From the NCBI GenBank assembly GCA_964389755.1, contig CAYMEW010000023.1, forward strand, positions 1-64,000: DNA of 64,000 nucleotides. Reading direction: 5' to 3'. Below the pieces are notes generated by a model. The model searched no databases. It saw only the letters and a program-made list of their open reading frames with translations, and was not told the DNA's origin. The stretch comes from JBBSUQ01 sp964389755 (GTDB lineage: Bacteria; Bacteroidota; Bacteroidia; Flavobacteriales_D; Crocinitomicaceae). The position numbers and the translations under genes are program-made. Shown piece after piece: positions 50,435-59,441 of this stretch (positions are counted from its first letter, which is position 1; the number at the start of each line of letters is the position of its first letter).

Positions 50435-51403
50435 ATGGAACTCACGATCCGCGACCTGGAAAACATCCGTTCGGAACAGGATTTCGAAGCGTTGGCACTC
50501 GACGTATTTCATTTTCAGTACCGCGAAAATACTGTTTACAAAGCATTTGTAGATGCTTTGGGGCGGAAGCATCCTGCGTCTGTTCGTGAGATCCCCTTTC
50601 TCCCGGTATCGTTCTTTAAAACGCATCGCGTTACGACGCGTGAAACGCATGAACTCGAGTTCCTCAGTAGCGGAACAGGGAATCAGCAGCGCAGCAAACA
50701 CCTCGTTCACCGGGCGGATCTGTATGATGCCGTATTTAGTTCCATTTACCGCCGGTTTATCGGTGAACCTTCCGAACAGGTCATCCTGGCGCTTTTGCCC
50801 AGTTATGTTGAACAGGGACAGTCGAGCCTCGTGCACATGGTTTCCGGACTTATTGAGCAGAGCAGGTCGGAACTTTCCGGATTTCTTTTGCATCGCCCGG
50901 AAGAAGTTGCGGAACGGTATCGAATGGCCATCGCGAGTGGCAAAAGGGTCCTGATCTTCGGAGTTTCTTATGCTTTGCTGGATCTCGCTGAACTCAAAAC
51001 AGACCTTTCGCAGGCGCTCATCATAGAAACCGGGGGAATGAAAGGACGCCGGAAGGAATTGTCCAAAGAAGAATTACACGCTGCGCTGAACGCTGGTTTC
51101 GGAACCTCGTATATTTCTTCAGAGTATGGAATGGCGGAATTACTTTCGCAGGCTTACAGTGAAAAGGACGGCTGGTTTTCCGTGCCACCCTGGCTCCGCG
51201 TGATGATCCGGGACGTAAATGATCCTTTTTCGTGGCTGGACGCGCATAAAACGGGCGGTGTAAACATCATCGACCTCGCCAATGTGTACAGTTGTTCCTT
51301 TATTTCGACTCAGGACCTTGGTCGTACCGACGGTAACCGTTTCCAGTTGATGGGTCGTTTCGACAATTCGGATATCCGCGGCTGTAACCTTCTCGTTTCG
51401 TGA
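50435..51403 (+). CDS. LuxE-like acyl-protein synthetase/acyl-transferase family protein
   Basis: A 322-residue cytoplasmic protein of the LuxE/PaaK-like adenylate-forming superfamily. In luminescent bacteria LuxE activates fatty acids with ATP for reductase. Here LSSGTGNQQRSKHLVH replaces the STGT-phosphate loop, followed by SYVEQGQSSLVHMVSGLI, a core with SGKRVLIFGVSYALLDL, and FGTSYISSEYGMAELLSQAY where members carry the adenylation motif. No luxCDAB genes are present, so a role in lipid or acyl activation is likely. The ATG at 50435 starts the family-like region. The next four genes follow on the same strand with small gaps. Confidence 0.72.
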   Translation: MELTIRDLENIRSEQDFEALALDVFHFQYRENTVYKAFVDALGRKHPASVREIPFLPVSFFKTHRVTTRETHELEFLSSGTGNQQRSKHLVHRADLYDAVFSSIYRRFIGEPSEQVILALLPSYVEQGQSSLVHMVSGLIEQSRSELSGFLLHRPEEVAERYRMAIASGKRVLIFGVSYALLDLAELKTDLSQALIIETGGMKGRRKELSKEELHAALNAGFGTSYISSEYGMAELLSQAYSEKDGWFSVPPWLRVMIRDVNDPFSWLDAHKTGGVNIIDLANVYSCSFISTQDLGRTDGNRFQLMGRFDNSDIRGCNLLVS

Positions 51404-51465
51404 ATCAGCTCCGCGTCAGCGAATAATTGATATATTTACTGACAGGAGTCTCAATCTGCATTCGC

Positions 51466-54400
51466 ATGTCCTGTAAACTGATATTTCTGCTTGGTTTGCT
51501 GCTGCTACCGTCCTGGTCGTTGGAACAGTTCTATACGGGCAGCGATGTGGGTTTCGGAAAAAACCGGGTCCAGTACGGAGGATCTTTTCGCTGGAAATCC
51601 CAAAATTTTGAGCACTTTCGCCTGTACTATTACAGTGAAGGAGACGAGCTGACCGAATTCGTAGCACGAACGGTGCAGGAAGAATTGAATACCATCGGGC
51701 AGAAACTCGGGCAGGCACCCGAAGAACACCTTGAGATCGTACTTTTTGAATCACTTTACGATTACCGGCAGTCCAATATCGGAAATTTCGGTGCGCAAAC
51801 GGCGGTCGGCGGACAGGCTCAGGTCGTTTCCGGGAAACTGATTTTCTATTACCCCGGTGATCACGCTGCTTTTCGGCAACAGATCGCCCGGGTACTGGCA
51901 ATAGCCCTGCTCAAGCGCATGCTTTACGGAGAAAAGTGGGCCTCTGCGTCCGCCACATCCGGGTTTAACGATTTTCCGGCCTGGTTTATCGACGGTTTTT
52001 CAGCCTATCTTTCCCGGCCCTGGGACGGCGAACTGGAAGCACGTATCCGGGAAGGCATCACTTCCAGGCGTTTTGACGATTTTACACAATTAAGTCGAGA
52101 GGAACAACTCGCAGCAGGGTTTGCTTTCTGGCATTTCCTGGAAGAAGTGTACGGAAATGACCAGGTGATCAACATCGTTCGTTTTACGGCCATGAGCGGA
52201 AACATCGATCGTTCGATGAAATACTTGCTACAGCAGACTTTTAAGGACCTGCATCCCGAATTTTTAGCATACTACCGGCGCCAGTTCAGGAATTACTACG
52301 ATGAACCGGAGAATCCGGATAGTGCATTGGAACTAAAAACACGTGGAACGCGTGAATTGCGTGCTGTCACTTTAAGTCCGGACGGTAAAACTCTGGCTTA
52401 CGCAACAAAGCAGTATGGGCGTGTACGTATTTACCTCGAATATCCGGCTGGTGAAATGCGTAGCCGGAAAATCTTCAGTGTTCATCCGAAATTGCGCCGG
52501 ATCCCCGACCTGGTTTATCCCTTGCTGGCCTGGCAACCGCAAGGACAGGCACTTGCATTTATTTACGAAACGAAGGGTCAGCTTAAACTGTGCATTTACA
52601 CACTTTCCGACCGGGAACGCACGGTCATTGACCTGAAAAATATCGAGCAGGTGTTGTCCTTTGAATACGCGCCCGACGGGAAGCAACTCATCTTTAGTGG
52701 CGTTTCCAATACCAGAACAGACCTCTACCGCTATCGCATTGCCGGGAATTCCGTTGAAAAAATGACAGATGACTTTTGGGACGACCTCGATCCGCATTTT
52801 TCGCCGGACGGCAAATCCGTTATTTTTAGTTCAAACCGATTTTCGGACACGCTGCCTCAAAAAAAACAGGATTACGTCGAAATAAACCCGGCTGACTTCG
52901 ACCTGTTTCGCTTTCCACTGGAATCGGCCGGAAAACACCGGGTCGTACTCGAGCGCATAACGAAAAGGGAAGGAAACGAACGGGAAGGCAGACAGCTTTC
53001 CGAAGACCTTTTCCTGTTTCTGTCCGACCGCACCGGGTCTTCACAACTCTACGCCATCAATCGCGACAGCACGGTTTCATTTGTCGACACGCTTGTACAT
53101 TATCGCTACGTCTACACTGAAAAACGCATCAGTAACTTTGGTCAGCCCGTCCTTAGCTACGAACCGGTTTCGGGTAATAAAGTGCTACTGACCTTGTTTG
53201 CGGTCAACGAGCCCGCCGCGCACCTGGTTGACATGCCTTCGGGAGATTTCGCCGGGGAAGTATCCTTTTTTACGCATTACTTTAACCGACGTCCCGCTCC
53301 GGCAGTTCCAACTGTGGGTAAACGCAACGAAGATTCGGTATCCTACAGCGAAATAGTGATCAGCGACAGTTCCGGGTATGAAAAGGAAATACTGGTACTT
53401 TTTGCCGATAATCATGAAAAACGGGCGGATTCCGCGAGCTTCGGCGACCTTAAACCTTACGAACGTCCGCGTATGGAACTGTATCGTGTCAATTTTACAA
53501 AGGATTACGCAAAACTCGATTTTGAAAATAATTTCCTGAATACGTCCTATCAGCGTTATCCGGGCCCTGGTTCGGTCTATTTTAATCCAGGTCCGAACAT
53601 GTTGTTCACAAGCGCTTTCAGTGACGTTATGGAAGATTACCGCGTTACGTTTGGCGTCCGGGTTCCCGTAGTTGCGAAAGCCAGTGAGTTTTTTACGCGA
53701 CTGGAATTACACCGAAAGCGGCTTGATCACGAATTACTTTTTTACAGACGTTCCTATTCCGATCGAAATACAACCGGTGCACTCTACAAACTGGTAACAC
53801 AGGAACTGCGGGATGAGATAACCTTTCCGGTGAACGAAGTACTCAGTTTACGGGCAACGGTTTCCTACCGGCTCGACCTGAATCATTACCTCACCGAAGA
53901 CGACGCTTCGCTGGCACGTAAGACAGAACCCGTGCACCAGGCCGGAATGAAACTGGCGGCTGTTTTTGACAATTCATACGAGCACACGATCAACTGTGTC
54001 AGCGGAACGCGCGCAAAAGTGTTTACCGAACTGCTGCAAACGATCGGTACCGGAAACGGTTCGCTGATCAACCTGGGAATGGATGTGCGTCATGGAATAC
54101 GGCTTTTCCGGAACATGATCTGGGTGAATCGCCTGGCGGCTGCCACCTCGCTCGGAACAAATCGCCTGCTTTACTACATGGGCGGGCTTGATAACTGGTT
54201 CGGGCTGCCCGGGAAAAATTTTGATACAACGATGCCAGTCGATCCCAACGGGCAGTTCGCCTATCAGACGCTCGCCACTCCCATGCGCGGATTCATTCGA
54301 AATGCACGTAACGGAAACTCCTTTGTCGTATTTAACAGCGAATTCAGAATTCCTGTTTTCACCGTACTTTCAAAGTATCCCGTTCGCAATGAACCGTTGC

Positions 54401-54678
54401 GTACCTTTCAGCTCGTGGCATTTTTTGACCTGGGTACCGCCTGGACCGGGCCGACCCCGTTTTCGCCCGAAAACTATTTCAATACGCAGATCATTTACAA
54501 TAAACCCGTAACGATCAAACTGTTCAATGCCCGGGAACCTATTGTAGGTGGTTTCGGCGGCGGATTGCGAACAAAACTCTTTGGCTACTTCATGCGTTTT
54601 GACCTTGGATGGGGTATCGAGAACGGGCAGATCAGCCAAAAACCAATTCCTTACTTTAGTTTTGGAACCGATATTTGA
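51466..54678 (+). CDS. Outer-membrane protein with pseudo-peptidase, TolB-like propeller and Omp85-like barrel
   Basis: A 1070-residue exported protein in four parts. The signal peptide is at 1-18. Residues 40-290 are peptidase-MA-like, but where metalloproteases have HExxH this one has AFRQQIARVLAIALL (135-149) and FPAWFIDGFSAYLS (170-183) with Asp for the usual Glu, so it is probably inactive. Residues about 290-640 contain TolB/WD40-like propeller repeats (for example LSPDGKTLAYAT, FSPDGKSVIFSS). The remainder (about 700-1070) is an Omp85-type surface-antigen barrel with MRGFIRNARNGNSFVVFNSE, LVAFFDLGTAW and FGGGLRTKLFGYFMRFDLGWG. The start at 51466 gives the signal peptide. The function is unknown; a role in outer-membrane protein handling is an inference. 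Confidence 0.75.
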   Translation: MSCKLIFLLGLLLLPSWSLEQFYTGSDVGFGKNRVQYGGSFRWKSQNFEHFRLYYYSEGDELTEFVARTVQEELNTIGQKLGQAPEEHLEIVLFESLYDYRQSNIGNFGAQTAVGGQAQVVSGKLIFYYPGDHAAFRQQIARVLAIALLKRMLYGEKWASASATSGFNDFPAWFIDGFSAYLSRPWDGELEARIREGITSRRFDDFTQLSREEQLAAGFAFWHFLEEVYGNDQVINIVRFTAMSGNIDRSMKYLLQQTFKDLHPEFLAYYRRQFRNYYDEPENPDSALELKTRGTRELRAVTLSPDGKTLAYATKQYGRVRIYLEYPAGEMRSRKIFSVHPKLRRIPDLVYPLLAWQPQGQALAFIYETKGQLKLCIYTLSDRERTVIDLKNIEQVLSFEYAPDGKQLIFSGVSNTRTDLYRYRIAGNSVEKMTDDFWDDLDPHFSPDGKSVIFSSNRFSDTLPQKKQDYVEINPADFDLFRFPLESAGKHRVVLERITKREGNEREGRQLSEDLFLFLSDRTGSSQLYAINRDSTVSFVDTLVHYRYVYTEKRISNFGQPVLSYEPVSGNKVLLTLFAVNEPAAHLVDMPSGDFAGEVSFFTHYFNRRPAPAVPTVGKRNEDSVSYSEIVISDSSGYEKEILVLFADNHEKRADSASFGDLKPYERPRMELYRVNFTKDYAKLDFENNFLNTSYQRYPGPGSVYFNPGPNMLFTSAFSDVMEDYRVTFGVRVPVVAKASEFFTRLELHRKRLDHELLFYRRSYSDRNTTGALYKLVTQELRDEITFPVNEVLSLRATVSYRLDLNHYLTEDDASLARKTEPVHQAGMKLAAVFDNSYEHTINCVSGTRAKVFTELLQTIGTGNGSLINLGMDVRHGIRLFRNMIWVNRLAAATSLGTNRLLYYMGGLDNWFGLPGKNFDTTMPVDPNGQFAYQTLATPMRGFIRNARNGNSFVVFNSEFRIPVFTVLSKYPVRNEPLRTFQLVAFFDLGTAWTGPTPFSPENYFNTQIIYNKPVTIKLFNAREPIVGGFGGGLRTKLFGYFMRFDLGWGIENGQISQKPIPYFSFGTDI

Positions 54679-54681
54679 AAT

Positions 54682-55869
54682 ATGAACGATAACATTCGAA
54701 CTAAAATACAAAAACGTGCTGCGGAATTATACGATACCGTACGCGAATACCGCGAACACCTGCACCGGAACCCGGAACTTTCATACGCGGAGTATGAAAC
54801 GATGGAGTTTGTGTGCTCCGTACTCGATTCCCTGGATATTCCGTACACTGCGGGCGTGGGAGAAACCGGGGTTGTAGCCGAGATCCGTTCGGCAAAGCAC
54901 ACGGCCGGACAAGCCTGTATTGGTCTTCGTGCCGATATGGACGCACTGCCGATCCAGGAAGCGAATGAGGTACCTTATCGCTCCGAGAAGGAAGGCGTGA
55001 TGCATGCCTGCGGGCACGATGTGCACACAGCCGTTTTACTCGGAGCTGCCACGATCCTTTCGGAATTACGCGATGAACTTCCCGATCCGGTCAAACTTAT
55101 TTTTCAGCCGGGCGAAGAGAAAAATCCGGGTGGTGCCACACTGATGATTCGCGACGGGGTATTGCACGACCCGGAGGTACGTGAAATGTACGCTTTACAT
55201 GTCTTTCCGGATATGCCGGTCGGAGAGGTTGGCTTCCGCGAGGGCATGTATATGGCTTCCTGTGATGAGATCTATATTCACGTGCATGGAAAGGGCGGAC
55301 ACGGTGCCACGCCTCATCAGGCAATCGATTCGATACTTGCCTCGGCTACCATCGTAACTTCCCTGCAGCAGATCGTGAGTCGACGCTGCGATCCGAAGAT
55401 TCCCTGTGTCCTGTCTTTCGGACATTTCGAGGCGCTCGGAGCCACGAACATCATTCCCTCCGATGTGTACCTCAAGGGAACTTTTCGAACGATGGATGAA
55501 CCCTGGCGGGAAGAGGCGCTGAAACTCATTCGGGATCAGGCAGAACACATTGCAGCAGCATTCGGTGCCACGGCGGATGTAGAGATCAGTCGCGGATACC
55601 CGGTTTTGGAGAACGATCCGGAATTAACGGCACGTATGCGTGAAAAAGCAGTCGCCTTGCTTGGAGTTGAAAAAGTACACGATCTGCCAATTCGTCTGAC
55701 GTCAGAAGACTTTTCATTTTACAGCCGGGAAATTCCGGTCTGCTTTTTGAGACTCGGCGTACGCAATGAAGCACGCGGAATTGTGTATGGAGTTCACCAT
55801 CCGCGCTTTGATATTGACCCCGCAGCACTTGTCACAGGTATGGAAATGATGACGATTGCAGTATTTTAG
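54682..55869 (+). CDS. M20-family amidohydrolase
   Basis: A 395-residue metallopeptidase of the M20D type (IAA-amino-acid/N-acyl-amino-acid amidohydrolases). Metal and active-site blocks are GLRADMDALP (81-90), HACGHDVHTAV (108-118; Cys110, His112, His115), PGEEKNPGGA around 142, ALHVFPDMPVG around 170 and VHHPRFDIDP near the end. The dimerisation insert includes GHGATPHQAIDSI. It starts 3 nt after the preceding gene. It probably hydrolyses N-acyl amino acids or peptides in the cytoplasm. Confidence 0.92.
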   Translation: MNDNIRTKIQKRAAELYDTVREYREHLHRNPELSYAEYETMEFVCSVLDSLDIPYTAGVGETGVVAEIRSAKHTAGQACIGLRADMDALPIQEANEVPYRSEKEGVMHACGHDVHTAVLLGAATILSELRDELPDPVKLIFQPGEEKNPGGATLMIRDGVLHDPEVREMYALHVFPDMPVGEVGFREGMYMASCDEIYIHVHGKGGHGATPHQAIDSILASATIVTSLQQIVSRRCDPKIPCVLSFGHFEALGATNIIPSDVYLKGTFRTMDEPWREEALKLIRDQAEHIAAAFGATADVEISRGYPVLENDPELTARMREKAVALLGVEKVHDLPIRLTSEDFSFYSREIPVCFLRLGVRNEARGIVYGVHHPRFDIDPAALVTGMEMMTIAVF

Positions 55870-55876
55870 AACCGTT

Positions 55877-56425
55877 ATGAAACGCTTATTCTTTTTGATA
55901 GTCAGTGGTTTAATTATTTCAGCCTGTTCCACAAAAGAACCGCCTGAACCGGATATTTACAGCATCAAAAGCATCGGTGTACTGTCAACCACTGAATTTA
56001 CGGTGGGAAAAATTGTACGTTTTGACGACTCTCCCGAATGGTACAAGTTCGGGGATCGCAAGATCCTGATCCGTTGCAGGGCAAAGGTAAAGGCCGGGGT
56101 AAACCTCATGGATGCCGAAATTAAAAAAGAAGAAAATAAGATCACCGTGAAACTGCCCGCACCTGTGATCACCTCCTTTGTGATCGATCCGGATGATGTA
56201 CAAACGGTGATGGTCGATGTCAACGGTTTTCGCTCGAAATTTAACCAGACGGATAAAAATGAAATTTTGAAAAGGGGAGAAGCGCAGATTTTGCAACAGG
56301 TCGAAAGTACGTCCATCTACCGCGAAGCTGCAGAAAATGCCGTTGCCTTCGTGCGCGATTTTTACCGGGAAGCAGGTTATCCGGATGTTGAAATAAGTAT
56401 TGAAAAACGCCATGAGAAAAAGTAG
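55877..56425 (+). CDS. DUF4230 lipoprotein
   Basis: A 182-residue exported lipoprotein: lipobox ISAC (Cys17). The mature region follows the DUF4230 pattern: LSTTEFTVGKIVR, GDRKILIRCRAKVKAGVNL, ITVKLPAPVI and a helical C-terminus with AENAVAFVRDFYREAGYPDVEISI. It starts 7 nt after the M20 gene and overlaps the next gene by 14 nt. The function of DUF4230 is unknown. Confidence 0.85.
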   Translation: MKRLFFLIVSGLIISACSTKEPPEPDIYSIKSIGVLSTTEFTVGKIVRFDDSPEWYKFGDRKILIRCRAKVKAGVNLMDAEIKKEENKITVKLPAPVITSFVIDPDDVQTVMVDVNGFRSKFNQTDKNEILKRGEAQILQQVESTSIYREAAENAVAFVRDFYREAGYPDVEISIEKRHEKK

Positions 56426-57053
56426 TATCCGTCTCCTCAAATACCTGTTGTTCCTGCTCTTTTTTGCCGTGCTGGTCTGGTTCATCTATCGTTGGTTCTT
56501 TAAAGGGGAAGAGCAGGACGAATATGCGATCAGTCGCACGCCGCTACACATTGAATCAATACGTACGATCGCTGAACTGGCCACCGTCAATTACCGCGAA
56601 GAAATCGTGATGGACTCGGTGGAATTTTATCAGAGTGCCGCCGAAAAGATCGCCGCCAGCATGCAAACAGATATCGACCAGATCAAGTATAACCTTAGTA
56701 TGTCGCCGGTCAAACGGAGGCTGACGCTGATCATCAAAGGTTCGGTCGATTACGGCTTCGATCTTGGGAAGAATAATTTTAAGGTCAGTGAAAATACCGA
56801 TACGATCTGGTTCAACCTGCCCAAGCCGAAAGTGCTAAACGTTACGATCAATCCTTCGGATACCGAAATTTTCCAGGAAACCGGTAATTGGCACGATGCA
56901 GAAAGAATTGTATTGCAACGAAAAGCGAAACTTCAACTGATACGCGCGGCCTCGGTACTGGAACTGGATAAAAAATCGCGGGAGAACTTTGAGCAACTGA
57001 TGCACAAACTTGTCCCTGGCGAGCGAACGCTCATTTTTTATTACGATCGCTAA
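56412..57053 (+). CDS. DUF4230 membrane-anchored protein
   Basis: A 213-residue paralogue of the preceding protein, with an N-terminal membrane anchor (YLLFLLFFAVLVWFIYRWFF, about 11-30) instead of a lipobox. The DUF4230 core follows (IRTIAELATVNYREEIVMDS, RLTLIIKGSVDYGFDLGKNN, TIWFNLPKPKVLNVTINPSD, with a C-terminal helix). It may pair with the lipoprotein to form an envelope complex. The ATG at 56412 is preferred to a TTG upstream. It is convergent with the YceI fusion gene (22-nt gap). Confidence 0.85.
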   Translation: MRKSSIRLLKYLLFLLFFAVLVWFIYRWFFKGEEQDEYAISRTPLHIESIRTIAELATVNYREEIVMDSVEFYQSAAEKIAASMQTDIDQIKYNLSMSPVKRRLTLIIKGSVDYGFDLGKNNFKVSENTDTIWFNLPKPKVLNVTINPSDTEIFQETGNWHDAERIVLQRKAKLQLIRAASVLELDKKSRENFEQLMHKLVPGERTLIFYYDR

Positions 57054-57075
57054 GCCCTGGAAGGAACAGAAAGTC

Positions 57076-58647
57076 TTACTTCAACTCGAGTTTAAACTGG
57101 AACTTCACGATGTCGCCTTCCATCGGGTCCGATTTCATGCCGTATTTGGTACGGTCAAGCGTGGATTTACCGACAAACACATCGCAGGAACCATCCTCAC
57201 TTTTTCCGAGGTATTTGAGTGAAATGCTTTCTTCATTCGTTTTTCCGTGCATTGTAAACAGGCCTTTTACCGTGTACAGATCACCTTCTTTCGATACGCC
57301 TGTCGATTTGAAGGTCATTTTGGGATATTTCTTTTCGTCGAAATACGCTTCGCTCATGAGCGATTCGTCACGCATGGATACGAAAGTGGTGAGTTCCTTT
57401 ACGGGGAAGGTCATGGAGAATTGAGGCGTTTCGTCTCCCGAGAATTTCACCGAACCCGAAAATTTGCGAAAAGCTCCTTTGGTTACTCCGCCTTTCGGTC
57501 CCAGCTCAAAGGTGAGTTGCGAACGCTCCGGGTTGACCTGTTTCGTTCCTTTCAGGGAAGCCAGCGACTGACCCTCTACGTCCAGGATATCCGGTTCTTT
57601 TTCGGTTTTCGTATCTTTTTTATCGGAGGAATTCTTACCGGTCACGGATGAGAGATCGATCTGTGACATTTGCTCGGCCTCCCGGTTAATGGTATAGCTG
57701 TACATGCCAAGTCCGATGGCCATGAATGCTGAAAAAAGTGCGGAAGCGAGCAGCGAACGGGAAAGTACGGCGTTGACAAGCGCAAAGCCTACCATGATCC
57801 CTACAAAGGCGTCCACCCCACCGAAATCGGCTTTTTGAGTAACAAGCATCAGGATTCCTGCGGAAAGCGCAATGATGAGCAAAAATATGATACCTGTTAA
57901 CAGGTTTTTTCGTTTGACCGAAGCGGAAGCGGTACGCAGAATCGTAACGGCAAAAGCTCCTACAAAAAGTCCTTCCATCACCTTCCCGAACAGGATGTTC
58001 GAGCCGTCGAGCTCTACGAGGCTTGCAAGTCCGCCGGTTACGGCCAGCGCGAACAGGGAATAGGACACGTGGTCCTCTTCGTTGCGGCGGTAAAACGATT
58101 GCAGGGTATAACCTACGGCCAGGACAAAGATCCCGAGGAAAGAGGCAAAAAGCATGGATACGAATACCAGTGCACCGAGCAGGGCTAACTGCAGTGATTG
58201 CAACCAGCGTTCGTTTGTAGCATCGCCGGAAAGTGTTTTAATGTGACAGGCCACATAATCGCAAACCGGATAGATCAGCACACCGGCTGCCCCGATCACA
58301 AAGATTTTTGCGGTATTCCACGGAATTGAAACGTCCATAAAAGTCAGTGAATCCACGGCCGGAACGTACAGGAGCAGAAGGGAAGCAAACAGTGGAATAA
58401 GCGCCGCCCAGGTCTTTCCAAAAAACTTTACATACGAAAGTGCGAAATTGAGTACCCCGGCTACCGAAAGACTGATCAGCAAATAGGCCGATGCTCCGTC
58501 CTCATCCACGTGTTCGGTCATAAAGGTTGTTGTGAGGATCAGGATACACAGTGTAATGAGTCTGCGAAAACGCAGGTCCGACTTGAAAAATGCGGCCAGC
58601 GACAAGAGTGCGACGGCCAGGAAAGCATAAACGATCGTTGTATTCAT
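57076..58647 (-). CDS. Multi-spanning membrane protein fused to a YceI domain
   Basis: A 523-residue protein. Residues 1-320 are almost entirely hydrophobic, with about ten to eleven membrane segments and no family I recognise. A hydrophilic linker (about 320-365) follows. Residues 365-523 are a YceI-like lipocalin domain (NPERSQLTFELGPKGGVTKG, MTFPVKELTTFVSMRDESLM, YPKMTFKSTGV, FTMHGKTNEESISLKY and DRTKYGMKSDPMEGDIVKFQ). YceI proteins bind isoprenoid quinones or similar lipids; as a fusion with a membrane module this could handle such a lipid at the membrane. The promoter region contains a 22-bp palindrome. Confidence 0.8.
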   Translation of the reverse strand: MNTTIVYAFLAVALLSLAAFFKSDLRFRRLITLCILILTTTFMTEHVDEDGASAYLLISLSVAGVLNFALSYVKFFGKTWAALIPLFASLLLLYVPAVDSLTFMDVSIPWNTAKIFVIGAAGVLIYPVCDYVACHIKTLSGDATNERWLQSLQLALLGALVFVSMLFASFLGIFVLAVGYTLQSFYRRNEEDHVSYSLFALAVTGGLASLVELDGSNILFGKVMEGLFVGAFAVTILRTASASVKRKNLLTGIIFLLIIALSAGILMLVTQKADFGGVDAFVGIMVGFALVNAVLSRSLLASALFSAFMAIGLGMYSYTINREAEQMSQIDLSSVTGKNSSDKKDTKTEKEPDILDVEGQSLASLKGTKQVNPERSQLTFELGPKGGVTKGAFRKFSGSVKFSGDETPQFSMTFPVKELTTFVSMRDESLMSEAYFDEKKYPKMTFKSTGVSKEGDLYTVKGLFTMHGKTNEESISLKYLGKSEDGSCDVFVGKSTLDRTKYGMKSDPMEGDIVKFQFKLELK

Positions 58648-58664
58648 GATTGCGGTATTTGTGA

Positions 58665-58701
58665 CAAAACTACAATAATTTTATTTACCATGGTAAATAA
58701 A
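58665..58701 (-). promoter_or_regulatory. YceI-fusion promoter overlapped by a 22-bp palindrome
   Basis: The minus strand reads TAGTTTTG (58672-58665), a perfect -7, 17 nt before the ATG. TTTA at 58697-58694, 21 nt upstream, serves as -33. It lies inside the perfect 22-bp palindrome at 58680-58701 (half-sites TTTATTTACCA and TGGTAAATAAA). A dimeric repressor bound there would block RNA polymerase. No regulator gene is adjacent. Confidence 0.7.
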
Positions 58702-58703
58702 TA

Positions 58704-59441
58704 TCAGAGTTCTGTATTTTTCAGTGTGCAGTTTTTCAGTTTATCCAGGTATCTACTGGTCAGCAGACTTTCCATCACCTGCAGGTGCTGCATGCGGTGA
58801 CAATCCGTTCCCACGAGATCCACGCATCCGCTTTCGATCATATCGATCGCCTGTTGCCGGACCTCTTTACCATAATGTCCGCTCAGCGAGTTCAGGTTCA
58901 GTTGTATCCACACACCGCGTTTGCGCCAGGACTCGGCTTCTTTTAGTGAACCGTGGTAATACGGATAGCGTTCGAAATGCGCCAAAACGGGTTGATATCC
59001 GGCGGAGGACAGGTCAAAAAACACCTGTTCGTGAAATACGGGCCGGTTTACGAAACTGAACTCCATCAGCACTTTGTTCCCCGAAAAAGTAAGTAATTCC
59101 TTTTGACGGATCAACTCGATAAAATGCTCGTCCAGGTAATATTCGGCAGCTACTTCAAAGGTCAGATCGGGGTAACAGCGTTGCACTTCCGGTAAAAGGC
59201 GTTCGTAAGCTTCCCGGATGGTACGCGCCGTATTCTTGAAATAGTCCCACTTGATGTGTGGCGTGGTGATGATCTTCCGATACCCGAGGCGTTGTAATTC
59301 TCCGATCATATTCAGACTGTCTTCCGGACTTCGGGATCCGTCGTCCATCGCAGGGATGAGGTGACTGTGCATATCGGTTTCGAGAAACGAAAAATCACCC
59401 GTTTCAGGCTTTTTACCAAGTATGCGATTCAGCCAGTTCAT
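58704..59441 (-). CDS. cpsB: CpsB-type PHP-domain tyrosine phosphatase
   Basis: A 245-residue manganese-dependent protein-tyrosine phosphatase of the CpsB/YwqE (PHP) family that dephosphorylates the capsule tyrosine kinase. Metal ligands sit in TDMHSHLIPAMDDGS (22-36; Asp23, His25, His27), in TTPHIKWD, and in GTDCHRMQH near 217. It is the last gene of the polysaccharide operon; its ATG overlaps the rfbB stop by 4 nt. The partner kinase/exporter (Wzc-like) is not in the window. Confidence 0.9.
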   Translation of the reverse strand: MNWLNRILGKKPETGDFSFLETDMHSHLIPAMDDGSRSPEDSLNMIGELQRLGYRKIITTPHIKWDYFKNTARTIREAYERLLPEVQRCYPDLTFEVAAEYYLDEHFIELIRQKELLTFSGNKVLMEFSFVNRPVFHEQVFFDLSSAGYQPVLAHFERYPYYHGSLKEAESWRKRGVWIQLNLNSLSGHYGKEVRQQAIDMIESGCVDLVGTDCHRMQHLQVMESLLTSRYLDKLKNCTLKNTEL

